Shown here piece after piece: positions 1-8,723 of a stretch of DNA of 64,000 bases; position 1 is the stretch's first letter, and each line of letters begins with the position of its first letter. The notes under the pieces are model-generated. The model ran no database searches, was not told the origin of the DNA, and was given only the letters and a program-made list of their open reading frames with translations. The translations under genes and the position numbers were made by a program. The DNA is from Mesorhizobium shangrilense (GTDB taxonomy: Bacteria > Pseudomonadota > Alphaproteobacteria > Rhizobiales > Rhizobiaceae), in NCBI RefSeq assembly GCF_028826155.1, contig NZ_JAQGPN010000003.1:1-64000 (forward strand), in the 5' to 3' direction.

Positions 1-903
1 GTGACGATGCCGGCGCAAAACAAAACCGACTGCGGGCGTGAGCCCGCAGTCATCGCCTTCAACGAGCGTCCGGTGCCGCTCAACATCTTTGCGTGGGGTG
101 ATCCCTCACAGCCGCCGTTGATCCTGATGCACGGATGGCGCGACCACGGTCGCAGTTGGGACCGGCACGCCATGAAGCTCGCCCGGTCCAGGTACGTCCT
201 GGTCCCGGAACTGCGCGGACACGGCGACAGCGGCTGGTCGGCCGATCGCGCCTATGGAAGCGCCGACCTCGTGCTGGACCTCCATGCGATCTGCTCGACC
301 ATGGCGGCGGGGCCCGTCGACATCGTGGCGCATTCCGCCGGCGCGGAGACGGCGCTGCGCTATGCGGCCGTGTTCCCGGAAAGGATCAGGCGCCTGGTTG
401 CAATCGAAGGGTTTGGCATGACGCCCGCCATGCGCGCCGCTCGGCTGTCGAAACCCATTCAGTCAAGGCTGCGAAGCTGGATCGAAGGTCACGCCGCGCT
501 GTCTCTCGGCGAACGCACCCGGCGTTTCGCCAGTCTCGCCGAGGCCTGCCAGCGATTCTGCGAGGTGCATCCGTCGTTCCCTGCCGAGCTTGTACGCCAT
601 CTCGTGCGCTACGGGCTCAAGGAGACGGGGGACGGCGGCTATGCCTGGAAGAATGACCCGGCCCTCAAGGTCTTTTCGCTGCTCGACCTGCCGTTGTCCG
701 ATCTGCACGCCCTCTGGGGCAGCATCGAAAGCCCCGTCCTGCACATCCGGGGCAGCGACACCTGGGCTTCCGATCCCTTCGTCGACGGTCAGTCGCAGCA
801 TTTCAGGAACGCCGTCTACCGGGAGTTCGAGGGAGCCGGACATTGGGTCCATCATGATCGCCCGGAAGAGACACAGGATGCCATTGTCGCCTTTCTCGGC
901 TGA
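1..903 (+). CDS. alpha/beta hydrolase (window-edge start)
   Basis: A 300-residue alpha/beta-hydrolase-fold protein, probably a soluble esterase or hydrolase of unknown substrate. Visible landmarks are the oxyanion segment LMHGWRDHG (about residues 42-50), the nucleophile elbow VAHSAGAE with Ser112, a late Asp253 in RGSDTW, and His281 in GAGHWVHHD, so a complete Ser-Asp-His triad can be assigned. The frame opens with GTG at the first base of the window. ATG at position 7 is an alternative, and the true start could lie further upstream. The stop is close to the TetR gene that follows on the same strand. Family assignment is secure; the substrate is not readable from the sequence. Confidence 0.85.
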   Translation: MTMPAQNKTDCGREPAVIAFNERPVPLNIFAWGDPSQPPLILMHGWRDHGRSWDRHAMKLARSRYVLVPELRGHGDSGWSADRAYGSADLVLDLHAICSTMAAGPVDIVAHSAGAETALRYAAVFPERIRRLVAIEGFGMTPAMRAARLSKPIQSRLRSWIEGHAALSLGERTRRFASLAEACQRFCEVHPSFPAELVRHLVRYGLKETGDGGYAWKNDPALKVFSLLDLPLSDLHALWGSIESPVLHIRGSDTWASDPFVDGQSQHFRNAVYREFEGAGHWVHHDRPEETQDAIVAFLG

Positions 904-992
904 GGATGCGGTCCTCCGCGATATTGCCGGCCGATGGGCGCATGACGTATTGGAGATTTGAACCATGTTCAATCTGCAGGCAAAGCCAAGCC

Positions 993-1670
993 ATGAAGCC
1001 AGCAACGAAATCCGGTCCGAAAACTCCGGTCCGCCGAGCCGAAGCGCGACAGGCGAAGCTGCGCGAGAACATTCTCGCCGCGGCGAGGGACCTGTTTGTC
1101 GCCAAGGGCTACAGCGGAACCAGCATCGCGGACATCACCGAACAGATCGGCGTCAGCGTCGGATCCCTGTACTATCACTATCCCAGCAAGGCCGACGTGT
1201 TCACTGCGTTGTGGGAGCAATATGGGGAGAGGCAGGTCGAGGCGACGCGTTCGACCATCGTCGCGTTCCGGTCGGTCGGTATCGACGACGGCGTCAAACT
1301 GTTCCTTGCCGGGACGCGCGCCTATCTCGTCTCCGCCTGGGAAAACCGGATAGCCATCCAGCTCTTCTATGGGGACGACGTGCCGGCTGGATTCTCCCGG
1401 GTCTTTCGCAAAGGTCCGAACTGGCTGCGCCAGAACCAGAGATTGCTGGAGGGGCTGGGCGCCTCGCACATCCGCGCCATCACGGCGATCCTCACCGGGT
1501 CGATGAGCGAGAACGTGCGGCAGGTGGCGGGCTACGAGACGCTTCAGGAAGCTGAAGTCTACATCAACGCCGTCATCGACATATTCGCCCATATCGCGGA
1601 GTTCAGGACAGCCAGTCACGCGGTAGGCAAAGAGCCGATCACGGCAGGAGAGAGTTTGGAGGACTTATGA
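993..1670 (+). CDS. TetR/AcrR family transcriptional regulator
   Basis: A 225-residue one-domain repressor of the TetR type. The N-terminal helix-turn-helix is clear ([17 protein letters not shown], then [20 protein letters not shown], about residues 25-65), followed by an all-helical ligand domain with no recognisable effector signature. I start at ATG 993 (MKPATKSG); the frame is open back to 906, but that extension looks non-coding. The last four bases overlap the etfB start (ATGA at 1667), so the regulator is translationally coupled to etfBA and probably controls that operon or a linked acyl-CoA catabolic function. Its effector is unknown; acyl-CoA is a guess from context. Confidence 0.85.
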   Translation: MKPATKSGPKTPVRRAEARQAKLRENILAAARDLFVAKGYSGTSIADITEQIGVSVGSLYYHYPSKADVFTALWEQYGERQVEATRSTIVAFRSVGIDDGVKLFLAGTRAYLVSAWENRIAIQLFYGDDVPAGFSRVFRKGPNWLRQNQRLLEGLGASHIRAITAILTGSMSENVRQVAGYETLQEAEVYINAVIDIFAHIAEFRTASHAVGKEPITAGESLEDL

Positions 1671-2413
1671 AGGTAGTGGTTCCGGTCAAGCGGGTTGTCG
1701 ATGCGAACGTGAAGATCCGCGTCAAGGCGGACGGCTCGGGGGTCGAGCTGGCCAACGTCAAGATGTCGATGAATCCGTTCGACGAGATCAGCGTCGAAGA
1801 GGCGATCCGGTTGAAGGAGGCCGGCAAGGTCGAGGAGATCGTGGTGGTGGCGATCGGTCCGGCGCAGGCGCAGGAGACGCTGCGCACGGCACTCGCCATG
1901 GGCGCCGACCGCGCCATCCTGGTCAAGGTCGATGGCGAGGTCGAGCCGCTCGGCGTCGCCAAGGTGCTGAAGGGCGTGGTCGAGGCGGAGACGCCCGGCC
2001 TGGTCATCCTCGGCAAGCAGGCGATCGACGACGACGCCAACCAGACCGGCCAGATGCTGGCCGCGCTGCTCGGCTGGGCGCAGGGCACGTTTGCCTCCAA
2101 GGTCGAGATCGAGGGCGACAAGGCCAGGGTCACCCGCGAGGTCGACGGCGGCCTGCAGACGGTCGAGCTGAAGCTGCCGGCGATCGTCACCACCGACCTG
2201 CGCCTGAACCAGCCGCGCTACGCCTCGCTGCCCAACATCATGAAGGCCAAGAAGAAGCCGCTCGACGAGAAGAGCCCGGCCGATTTCGGCGCCGACGTCG
2301 CACCGCGCCTCAAGGTCCTGAAGACCGAGGAGCCGGGCGGCCGCAAGGCGGGCGTCAAGGTCAAGGACGTGGCCGAGCTGGTCTCGAGCCTCAAGTCCGC
2401 AGGCGTGATCTGA
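1667..2413 (+). CDS. etfB: electron transfer flavoprotein subunit beta
   Basis: The 248-residue beta subunit of the soluble ETF heterodimer, which takes electrons from acyl-CoA and related flavin dehydrogenases and passes them to ETF:quinone oxidoreductase. The N-terminus [20 protein letters not shown], the segment [19 protein letters not shown] and the AMP-binding region [11 protein letters not shown] with [14 protein letters not shown] are diagnostic of EtfB. Length matches the family. It overlaps the TetR gene by four bases and is followed by etfA after 23 bases, with a GGGAAAGGA Shine-Dalgarno in the gap. The two acyl-CoA dehydrogenases at 58319-60590 are natural electron donors. Confidence 0.97.
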   Translation: MKVVVPVKRVVDANVKIRVKADGSGVELANVKMSMNPFDEISVEEAIRLKEAGKVEEIVVVAIGPAQAQETLRTALAMGADRAILVKVDGEVEPLGVAKVLKGVVEAETPGLVILGKQAIDDDANQTGQMLAALLGWAQGTFASKVEIEGDKARVTREVDGGLQTVELKLPAIVTTDLRLNQPRYASLPNIMKAKKKPLDEKSPADFGADVAPRLKVLKTEEPGGRKAGVKVKDVAELVSSLKSAGVI

Positions 2414-2436
2414 GCGATCGGGAAAGGAACACGAAC

Positions 2437-3366
2437 ATGGCAATTCTCCTCATCGCCGAACACGACAATTCTTCGCTGTCGGACCAGACCGGCAAGGCGC
2501 TGTCGGCCGCGCTGCAGATCGGCGCCGACGTCGACGTGCTGGTCGCCGGCAAGAACGCCAAGGCGGCGGCCGACGCCGCATCGAAGCTGAAGGGCGTGCG
2601 CAAGGTGCTGCTGGCCGAGGCCGACGCGCTTGCCGAGCGCCTGGCCGAGCCGCTGGCGGCGACCGTCGTGGCGCTCGCCGGCAGCTACGACACCATCGTC
2701 GCGCCGGCCACGACCTCGGGCAAGAACGTCGCGCCGCGCATCGCCGCCCTGCTCGACGTCATGCAGGTCTCGGAGATCACCGAAGTGGTCTCGGTCGACA
2801 CCTTCAAGCGTCCGATCTATGCCGGCAACGCCATCCAGACGGTGCAGTCGACCGACGCCAAGAAGGTCGTCACCGTGCGCACCGCCTCGTTCCAGGCCGC
2901 CGGCGACGGCGGCGCGGCGCAAGTCGAGACGGTCGCTGCGGCGGCCGATCCCGGCCTCTCCGCCTTCGTCGAGAACAAGCTGTCGGAGAGCGACCGTCCG
3001 GAGCTGACCTCGGCCAAGATCATCATCTCGGGCGGCCGTGCGCTCGGCTCCTCGGAGAAGTTCCAGGAGGTCATCCTGCCGGTCGCCGACAAGCTGGGCG
3101 CCGCCGTCGGCGCCAGCCGCGCCGCCGTCGACGCCGGCTATGCGCCGAACGACTGGCAGGTCGGCCAGACCGGCAAGGTGGTCGCCCCGCAGCTCTACAT
3201 CGCCGTCGGCATCTCCGGCGCCATCCAGCATCTGGCCGGCATGAAGGACTCCAAGGTCATCGTCGCCATCAACAAGGACGAGGAGGCGCCGATCTTCCAG
3301 GTCGCCGACTACGGCCTCGTCGGCGACCTGTTCACCATCCTGCCGGAGCTGCAGGACCAGATCTAG
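2437..3366 (+). CDS. etfA: electron transfer flavoprotein subunit alpha
   Basis: The 309-residue FAD-binding alpha subunit of ETF. The C-terminal half carries the family FAD region: [54 protein letters not shown] and a closing [13 protein letters not shown]. The N-terminal half is the usual lower-conservation domain ([15 protein letters not shown]). Length is normal. It is the last gene of the tetR-etfB-etfA operon; a perfect 12-bp hairpin lies 73 bases after the stop. Confidence 0.97.
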   Translation: MAILLIAEHDNSSLSDQTGKALSAALQIGADVDVLVAGKNAKAAADAASKLKGVRKVLLAEADALAERLAEPLAATVVALAGSYDTIVAPATTSGKNVAPRIAALLDVMQVSEITEVVSVDTFKRPIYAGNAIQTVQSTDAKKVVTVRTASFQAAGDGGAAQVETVAAAADPGLSAFVENKLSESDRPELTSAKIIISGGRALGSSEKFQEVILPVADKLGAAVGASRAAVDAGYAPNDWQVGQTGKVVAPQLYIAVGISGAIQHLAGMKDSKVIVAINKDEEAPIFQVADYGLVGDLFTILPELQDQI

Positions 3367-3438
3367 CAGTCCAGGCTCGAAGTCGCTGCGTCGGCGGCCC
3401 TGCCGCGAACGCATCGGCAAACGCGACCACGGGCGCAA

Positions 3439-3465
3439 CAGGCTCCTCGACCATCGAGGAGCCTG
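3439..3465 (+). terminator. hairpin after etfA, terminator-like
   Basis: A perfect inverted repeat with 12-bp arms (CAGGCTCCTCGA / TCGAGGAGCCTG) and a CCA loop, 73 bases after the etfA stop. There is no T-run behind it, so it may be a Rho-assisted or 3'-end-protecting structure, not a classical intrinsic terminator. Confidence 0.55.
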
Positions 3466-3523
3466 CCCCGTCAAAGGGCCGCCATTCCAATATCTGACGC
3501 CTGGGCGGATCTCATGCCGCAGT

Positions 3524-3555
3524 CCTGGCCGAAGGTGATTCCTTCGGCGGCCAGG
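3524..3555. repeat. second palindromic hairpin in the etfA-kinase gap
   Basis: The left arm CCTGGCCGAAGG pairs with CCTTCGGCGGCCAGG across a TGATT loop; 12 base pairs form around a 3-base bulge (GCG) on the right side. This could be a second terminator or a short palindromic repeat element. I found no second copy by eye. Confidence 0.4.
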
Positions 3556-3885
3556 GCGGTTCAGTCCGGCCTCGGCGGACGAATCAGCGAAGAAGGCGTC
3601 ACCAATCCCGTGGGCCGCCGGGCCTTGTGAACCTTCTGTCGTCGCATCGTGGATCCGGAAGAGGCGTCGCCATTTGCCTCGGCGCGTTGATCTGCTATTT
3701 CCTTCCCACTGCAATGCCGGGCCGCCTGTATCCGATCAGCGTGGCGCCCCACCAGGGCGCATGCTCCCTACCGGGTTGGCCCCCGTCCATTTAGTCGATC
3801 AGCCAGCGCCTGCCATTCAGCGCAGGGGGAGCCTGACGGCTTTGTGATTTGCCCTTGTTGGGCTTCGAGGTTCAACGAGAGTGCT

Positions 3886-6800
3886 ATGGAACAACGTCAA
3901 ATATCTAAAGGGTCGCCGGGAACATTTGGCTTAGATCATAGTGTTGCTCTTGGTCTGGCATGCGCCATCCTCTTCTTCATCGTTAGTAGCCTTGTAGCCT
4001 ATTTCAATATCCAGTCGTTGCGTGTCGGCAACAACAAGATTGTCCAGACGCATAATTCCATTGTTGCGCTCGACGAACTGCTTTCGCTTGTGCAGGGTGC
4101 GGAAACGGGGCAGCGCGGCTTCCTGCTCACCAACGACGAAAGCTATCTTGCGCCTCACAATGCCGCGCTTCGGGCGATCCCTGTCAAGCTCGATGAGATC
4201 GGCCAGCAAACCAGCGGAAACGCCGGACAGGGCGAAAGGCTCATCGCACTCAGGCAGCATGTCGAGGCAAAACTCTCGGAACTCGGAGCGATCATTGACG
4301 TTCGCCGCACCCAGGGGCTCGATGCGGCGATCGCGATGATGAACTCGGACCGCGGCAAGGCCGAGATGGATGCGATTCGATCGCAGATCGCGGCCATGGC
4401 GGCGGGAGAGACGGCAGTCCGCGTCCAGCGCATTCTCGAAATGTCCAGCGCGCAGCAGACGGCATTCCTCAGCACCGTCCTGTCCGGTCTTGTCGGGATC
4501 GCGTTGACCGTGGCGATCGGCCTGATGATCCGTCGCACCAGCTTGGCTCGTCGACGGGACGAATGGCTGCAGTCCGGTCAGGTCGGACTGGCCTCGGCGA
4601 TGCTGGGCGAACAATCCGTCGAGCAACTCGGCAACAGCATTCTCGACTTCCTGGCGCGATATGTCGGAGCTGTCGCCGGCGCGGTCTTCACCACCAGCGG
4701 CAATCACCTTCAGCGGTCCTCGGTCTACGGGGTTCCCGACGAGACGAGCGTACCGACGCGTTTCATGCCCAGGGAAGGGTTGCTGGGACAGGCGGCGGCG
4801 GAAGGCAAGTCCATGGTGGTTGGCGAGGTGCCCGACGGATATCTCGCCTTCGGGTCGGCGCTCGGCAAGGACAAGCCGAAGCACCTGTTCATTGCGCCGG
4901 GCAGCGTTGACGGCGCCGTGAATACGGTGATCGAACTCGGCTTCCTGCGTCCGATCGACGAACGGATCATCGCCCTGCTGGAACGCGCATCGGAGGCGGT
5001 CGCCATTGCGGTCCGGTCGGCGACCTATCGCGGCGAACTCCAGAATCTCCTCGAGGAGACTCAGCGACAGTCCGAGGAACTGCAGACGCAGAGTGAGGAG
5101 CTCCGTGTTTCCAACGAAGAGCTGGAGGAGCAGAGCCGGGCGCTGAAAGAGTCGCAGGCGCGTCTCGAGCAGCAGCAGATCGAGCTGGAACAGACCAACT
5201 CGCAACTGGAAGAGCAAGCCCAGCAACTGGAGGTGCAGCGCGACGACCTCGAGCGCGCCAACGCCTCCGTCCAGCTCAAGGCGCGCGAGCTGGAGCAGGC
5301 CAGCCAGTACAAGTCGGACTTCCTGGCGAACATGTCCCACGAGCTCCGCACGCCGCTCAACTCCTCGCTGATCCTCGCCAAGCTTCTCGCCGACAACCCC
5401 GAGGACAACCTGACCGAGGAGCAGGTCAAATACGCAAGGACGATCCAGTCCTCCGGCAATGACCTTTTGAACCTCATCAACGACATCCTCGACCTCTCCA
5501 AGATCGAGGCCGGTCATGTCGAGATCCAGCCCGAGACCGTGTCCGTCGAGCGCCTGGCCAACAATCTGCGCCAGGTCTTCCAGCCGCTGGCGTCGGACAA
5601 GAAGCTCGACTTCGCGGTCGAGGTTGCGCCGGAGTGCGCCCCGACGATCGAGACCGATCCGCAGCGGCTCGAGCAAGTGCTCAAGAACCTGCTCTCGAAC
5701 GCGATCAAGTTCACCGAGGCGGGACGGGTCAGGCTCTCGATCCGTCGCGCCGCCGACGGCCATGTCGCCTTCTCGGTGTCCGACACCGGGATCGGCATTA
5801 CCAAGGAACAGCAGCGGACCGTCTTCGAGGCATTCCACCAGGCAGACGGCACGATCAGCCGCAGATATGGCGGCACGGGGCTTGGCCTGTCGATCTCGCG
5901 TCAGCTCGTGCGCCTTCTGGGTGGCGCAATCGAGCTGCAGAGCGAGCCGGGACAGGGCAGCACGTTCACGGTCACGATTCCCGAAAGCTATGATCCGGCG
6001 CAGGTGGCGCCCCGCGACCAGCTGGCGAGCGTCTCGGCCGTCATGGCGACGCCGGAGCCGGTTCCTTCGCCCTCGCGCATCAAGGCGCATCGCAAGCTCG
6101 ACGACGACCGTGATGCGCTGACGGAGGAGAAGCGCGTCCTGCTGGTCATCGAGGACGACGACACCTTCGCCGCCATCGTGCGCGACCTGTCGCGCGAGCT
6201 CGGCTTCCAGGCCATCGTGGCCGGCACGGCAGAGGAGGCGCTGAGCCTCGCCAAGGACTACATGCCCAGTGCGATCGTGCTGGATGTCGGCCTGCCGGAT
6301 CAGTCGGGCCTTGCCGTCCTCGACCGTCTCAAAAATGACGTCAGGACGCGGCACATCCCCATCCATGTCGTGTCCGCGGGCGATCACACCGAAACTGCCT
6401 ATTCGCTCGGCGCCGTCGGCTACATGGTCAAGCCCGTCAATCGCGAGCAGCTGGTCGATGTCCTCCAGAAGCTGGAGGCCAAGCTCTCACAGCGTGTCCA
6501 CCGCGTGCTGATCGTGGAGGATGATCCGGTGCAGCGGGAGGCGGTCGCAAGACTCCTCGGTTCGGCGGATGTCGAGACCGTCACGGCAAGTACGGCCGCC
6601 GAATGTCTCAACCTGCTCAAGGACGAGACCTTCGACTGCATGGTGCTGGATCTCTCCCTGCCGGACGCCTCGGGCTACTCGCTGCTGGAAACCCTCAGCC
6701 AGGAGAGCTCCTACGCATTTCCGCCGGTCATCGTCTACACGGGGCGGGAACTGTCGGCGGATGACGAGCAGCGGCTGCGCCGCTACTCGAAGTCCATCAT

Positions 6801-7317
6801 CATCAAGGGGGCGAAGTCGCCCGAGCGGCTGCTCGATGAGGTGAGCCTGTTCCTGCATCAGGTCATTTCGGATCTGCCGGCCGAGCAGCAGAAGATGATC
6901 CGCAAAGCCCGCAACCGGGACGCCCTGCTCGAAGGACGGCGCGTGCTCGTGGTCGAGGATGACGTGCGCAACGTCTATGCGCTTACCAACATCCTGCAGC
7001 CGCGCGGAGCGATCGTGGACATCGCGCGCAATGGCCGCGAGGCCCTGGAGGCCCTTCAAAAGGCTTCGACGGAGCAGGACACGCGGATCGACCTGGTGCT
7101 CATGGATGTCATGATGCCGGTCATGGACGGGCTGGCGGCCACCCGGGAGATCCGCCGGAACCCGGCGTGGAAGAAGCTGCCGATCATCACCCTGACCGCC
7201 AAGGCCATGCCCGACGACCAGCAGCGTTGCATCGAGGCCGGCGCCAACGACTACATGGCCAAGCCGCTCGACGTCGACAAGCTGCTGTCGCTGGTCCGCG
7301 TCTGGATGCCCAAATGA
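3886..7317 (+). CDS. CHASE3-GAF hybrid sensor histidine kinase with three receiver domains
   Basis: A 1143-residue membrane sensor kinase. Order of parts: TM1 (about 20-40), CHASE3 periplasmic sensor (about 45-190, with QGAETGQRGFLLTNDESYL), TM2 (192-215), GAF domain (about 240-380), a long Glu/Gln-rich coiled coil (390-475), HisKA with phosphoacceptor His485 in FLANMSHELRTPLN, HATPase_c with NLLSNAIKFT, DTGIGI and GGTGLGLSIS, then three receiver domains with acceptor Asp in IVLDVGLPDQSG, MVLDLSLPDASG and LVLMDVMMPVMDG. I start at ATG 3886; a GTG at 3844 is in frame but adds an unlikely leader. The stop overlaps the CheR-like gene by four bases. The three receivers suggest an internal phosphorelay or several output partners. 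Confidence 0.93.
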   Translation: MEQRQISKGSPGTFGLDHSVALGLACAILFFIVSSLVAYFNIQSLRVGNNKIVQTHNSIVALDELLSLVQGAETGQRGFLLTNDESYLAPHNAALRAIPVKLDEIGQQTSGNAGQGERLIALRQHVEAKLSELGAIIDVRRTQGLDAAIAMMNSDRGKAEMDAIRSQIAAMAAGETAVRVQRILEMSSAQQTAFLSTVLSGLVGIALTVAIGLMIRRTSLARRRDEWLQSGQVGLASAMLGEQSVEQLGNSILDFLARYVGAVAGAVFTTSGNHLQRSSVYGVPDETSVPTRFMPREGLLGQAAAEGKSMVVGEVPDGYLAFGSALGKDKPKHLFIAPGSVDGAVNTVIELGFLRPIDERIIALLERASEAVAIAVRSATYRGELQNLLEETQRQSEELQTQSEELRVSNEELEEQSRALKESQARLEQQQIELEQTNSQLEEQAQQLEVQRDDLERANASVQLKARELEQASQYKSDFLANMSHELRTPLNSSLILAKLLADNPEDNLTEEQVKYARTIQSSGNDLLNLINDILDLSKIEAGHVEIQPETVSVERLANNLRQVFQPLASDKKLDFAVEVAPECAPTIETDPQRLEQVLKNLLSNAIKFTEAGRVRLSIRRAADGHVAFSVSDTGIGITKEQQRTVFEAFHQADGTISRRYGGTGLGLSISRQLVRLLGGAIELQSEPGQGSTFTVTIPESYDPAQVAPRDQLASVSAVMATPEPVPSPSRIKAHRKLDDDRDALTEEKRVLLVIEDDDTFAAIVRDLSRELGFQAIVAGTAEEALSLAKDYMPSAIVLDVGLPDQSGLAVLDRLKNDVRTRHIPIHVVSAGDHTETAYSLGAVGYMVKPVNREQLVDVLQKLEAKLSQRVHRVLIVEDDPVQREAVARLLGSADVETVTASTAAECLNLLKDETFDCMVLDLSLPDASGYSLLETLSQESSYAFPPVIVYTGRELSADDEQRLRRYSKSIIIKGAKSPERLLDEVSLFLHQVISDLPAEQQKMIRKARNRDALLEGRRVLVVEDDVRNVYALTNILQPRGAIVDIARNGREALEALQKASTEQDTRIDLVLMDVMMPVMDGLAATREIRRNPAWKKLPIITLTAKAMPDDQQRCIEAGANDYMAKPLDVDKLLSLVRVWMPK

Positions 7318-8153
7318 CCGAGGTCGCAGCTCCCCAGAAGATCGAGGACATCGAGATCCGGCTTCTGTTGGAGGCTCTGTTCCTCAAGTACCACTACGAC
7401 TTCCGCAACTATGCGATGGCGTCGATCAAGCGACGCCTCAGGCAGGCCCGCGAGCAGCTGGGCTTTGCCACCTTCTCCGCGATGCAGGAAAGCCTGCTGC
7501 ATGATGCGTCGCTGTTGCCGCGGCTCCTGCGCTTTCTGACCGTCCAGGTCAGCGAGATGTTCCGCGATCCGAGCTACTTCAGGGCGATCCGCGAGAGGGT
7601 GGTGCCGCATCTGCGGACCTATCCCTCGCTCAAGGTCTGGGTCGCCGGCTGCAGCGGCGGGGAGGAGCTGTATTCGCTGGTGATCCTTTTCCGGGAGGAG
7701 GGGCTGGAAGACCGGACGATCTTTTACGCGACCGATATCAGCCACGAGGCGCTGCAAGCCGCCAGGGCGGGCATATTCCCGCTCGACCGGGCGCCGCTCT
7801 TCACCGAAAACCATCGGGAGTCGGGCGGCAAGTCCTCCCTGTCCGACTATTACCAGGCGGCCTATGGCGGGGTCTCCTTCGACAAGACCCTGCGCCGGAA
7901 CGTGGTGTTTTCCGACCATAGCCTGGTGACGGATGCCGTTTTCGGCGAGATGCATCTCATCTCCTGCCGCAATGTCATGATCTATTTCGATCGCGCCTTG
8001 CAGGACCGGGCGCTGGGACTTTTCAAGGACTCGCTTGCCCGAAAGGGCTTCCTCGGGCTCGGCGCCAAGGAGACCCTGCGGTTCTCCCAGCACGCCAGTG
8101 CGTTCGCCGACTTCGTGCGTGAGGAAAAAATCTATCAGAAGCGGGCGGCGTGA
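7314..8153 (+). CDS. CheR-type protein-glutamate O-methyltransferase
   Basis: A 279-residue S-adenosylmethionine-dependent methyltransferase of the CheR family. The N-terminal helical domain runs through about residue 75 (KYHYDFRNYAMASIKRRLRQ). The catalytic domain has SEMFRDPSYFRAIRE, the AdoMet motif VWVAGCSGGEELYSL, IFYATDIS and ISCRNVMIYFDR. Its start ATG overlaps the kinase stop (ATGA at 7314), and its own stop overlaps the CheB-like gene. There is no CheA, CheW or chemoreceptor gene nearby, so it probably modifies or regulates the adjacent kinases and not a chemotaxis array. This is inference from context. Confidence 0.9.
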   Translation: MTEVAAPQKIEDIEIRLLLEALFLKYHYDFRNYAMASIKRRLRQAREQLGFATFSAMQESLLHDASLLPRLLRFLTVQVSEMFRDPSYFRAIRERVVPHLRTYPSLKVWVAGCSGGEELYSLVILFREEGLEDRTIFYATDISHEALQAARAGIFPLDRAPLFTENHRESGGKSSLSDYYQAAYGGVSFDKTLRRNVVFSDHSLVTDAVFGEMHLISCRNVMIYFDRALQDRALGLFKDSLARKGFLGLGAKETLRFSQHASAFADFVREEKIYQKRAA

Positions 8154-8716
8154 TGTCCGTCGAGCCCGAAGCCGTGGTCATAGGCGCGTCGGCTGGCGCT
8201 CTCGATGCGCTTTCGATCATCCTGCCTGCGCTTCCCGCAGATTTTCGCCTGCCGATCCTGGTCGTGGTGCATGTGCCGCCCGATCGGCGCAGCATCATGG
8301 CCGACCTGTTCCGGTCGAAGTGCCAGCTGCTCGTGCGCGAGGCCGAGGACAAGGAACCGATCCGCGGGGGGACGATCTATTTCGCGCCGCCGGACTACCA
8401 TCTGCTCGTCGAAGTCGACCGGTCCCTTTCGCTCTCCAGCGATGAGCCGGTTCTTTTCTCCCGCCCATCGATCGACGTCCTTTTCGAAAGCGCCGCCGAT
8501 GCCTATGGCGTGGGCCTGATCGCGATCGTGCTGACCGGCGCCAACCAGGATGGCGCCAACGGCCTCCGGGCCGTGGGTGAAGCGGGTGGAACCGCTATCG
8601 TCCAGAACCCGGACGATGCCTTCGCATCCGCGATGCCCGAGGCCGCCCGAAATATGTGCCCCAGCGCCCGTGTCCTGTCGCTCGAGGCGATCGCACAATA
8701 CTTGAAAGAGGTTTGA
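8153..8716 (+). CDS. stand-alone CheB methylesterase domain protein
   Basis: A 187-residue protein consisting only of the CheB methylesterase domain; the usual N-terminal receiver domain is absent. The catalytic triad is assignable: Ser13 in VIGASAGALDAL, His40 in VVVHVPPDRR and Asp133 in VLTGANQDGANG. The start is ATG 8153, sharing bases with the TGA of the preceding gene; GTG at 8150 is a one-codon-longer option. Together with the CheR-like enzyme it forms a methylation/demethylation pair inside a two-component operon. Without its own receiver, its activity must be set by partners, perhaps the receiver domains of the neighbouring kinases. Confidence 0.9.
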   Translation: MSVEPEAVVIGASAGALDALSIILPALPADFRLPILVVVHVPPDRRSIMADLFRSKCQLLVREAEDKEPIRGGTIYFAPPDYHLLVEVDRSLSLSSDEPVLFSRPSIDVLFESAADAYGVGLIAIVLTGANQDGANGLRAVGEAGGTAIVQNPDDAFASAMPEAARNMCPSARVLSLEAIAQYLKEV

Positions 8717-8723
8717 AATATAT

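Larger units (their letters stand above)
3367..3885. other. gene-free stretch between etfA and the hybrid kinase
   Basis: 519 bases with no coding frame that I believe. It holds two strong hairpins (3439-3465 and 3524-3555) in its first half. The second half leads into the kinase gene and shows no promoter that I can defend. The short antisense frame at 3561-3752 has no recognisable protein features. Confidence 0.6.

Noticed and set aside
2218-3714. A 498-codon minus-strand frame across etfA and the following gap
   Set aside because: It is antisense to a certain etfA and has low-complexity Arg/Gly/Leu content without any domain.
3931-6387. An 818-codon open frame antisense to the hybrid kinase
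   Set aside because: It is a GC-rich shadow frame. The plus-strand protein has complete kinase and receiver motifs; the antisense translation has none.
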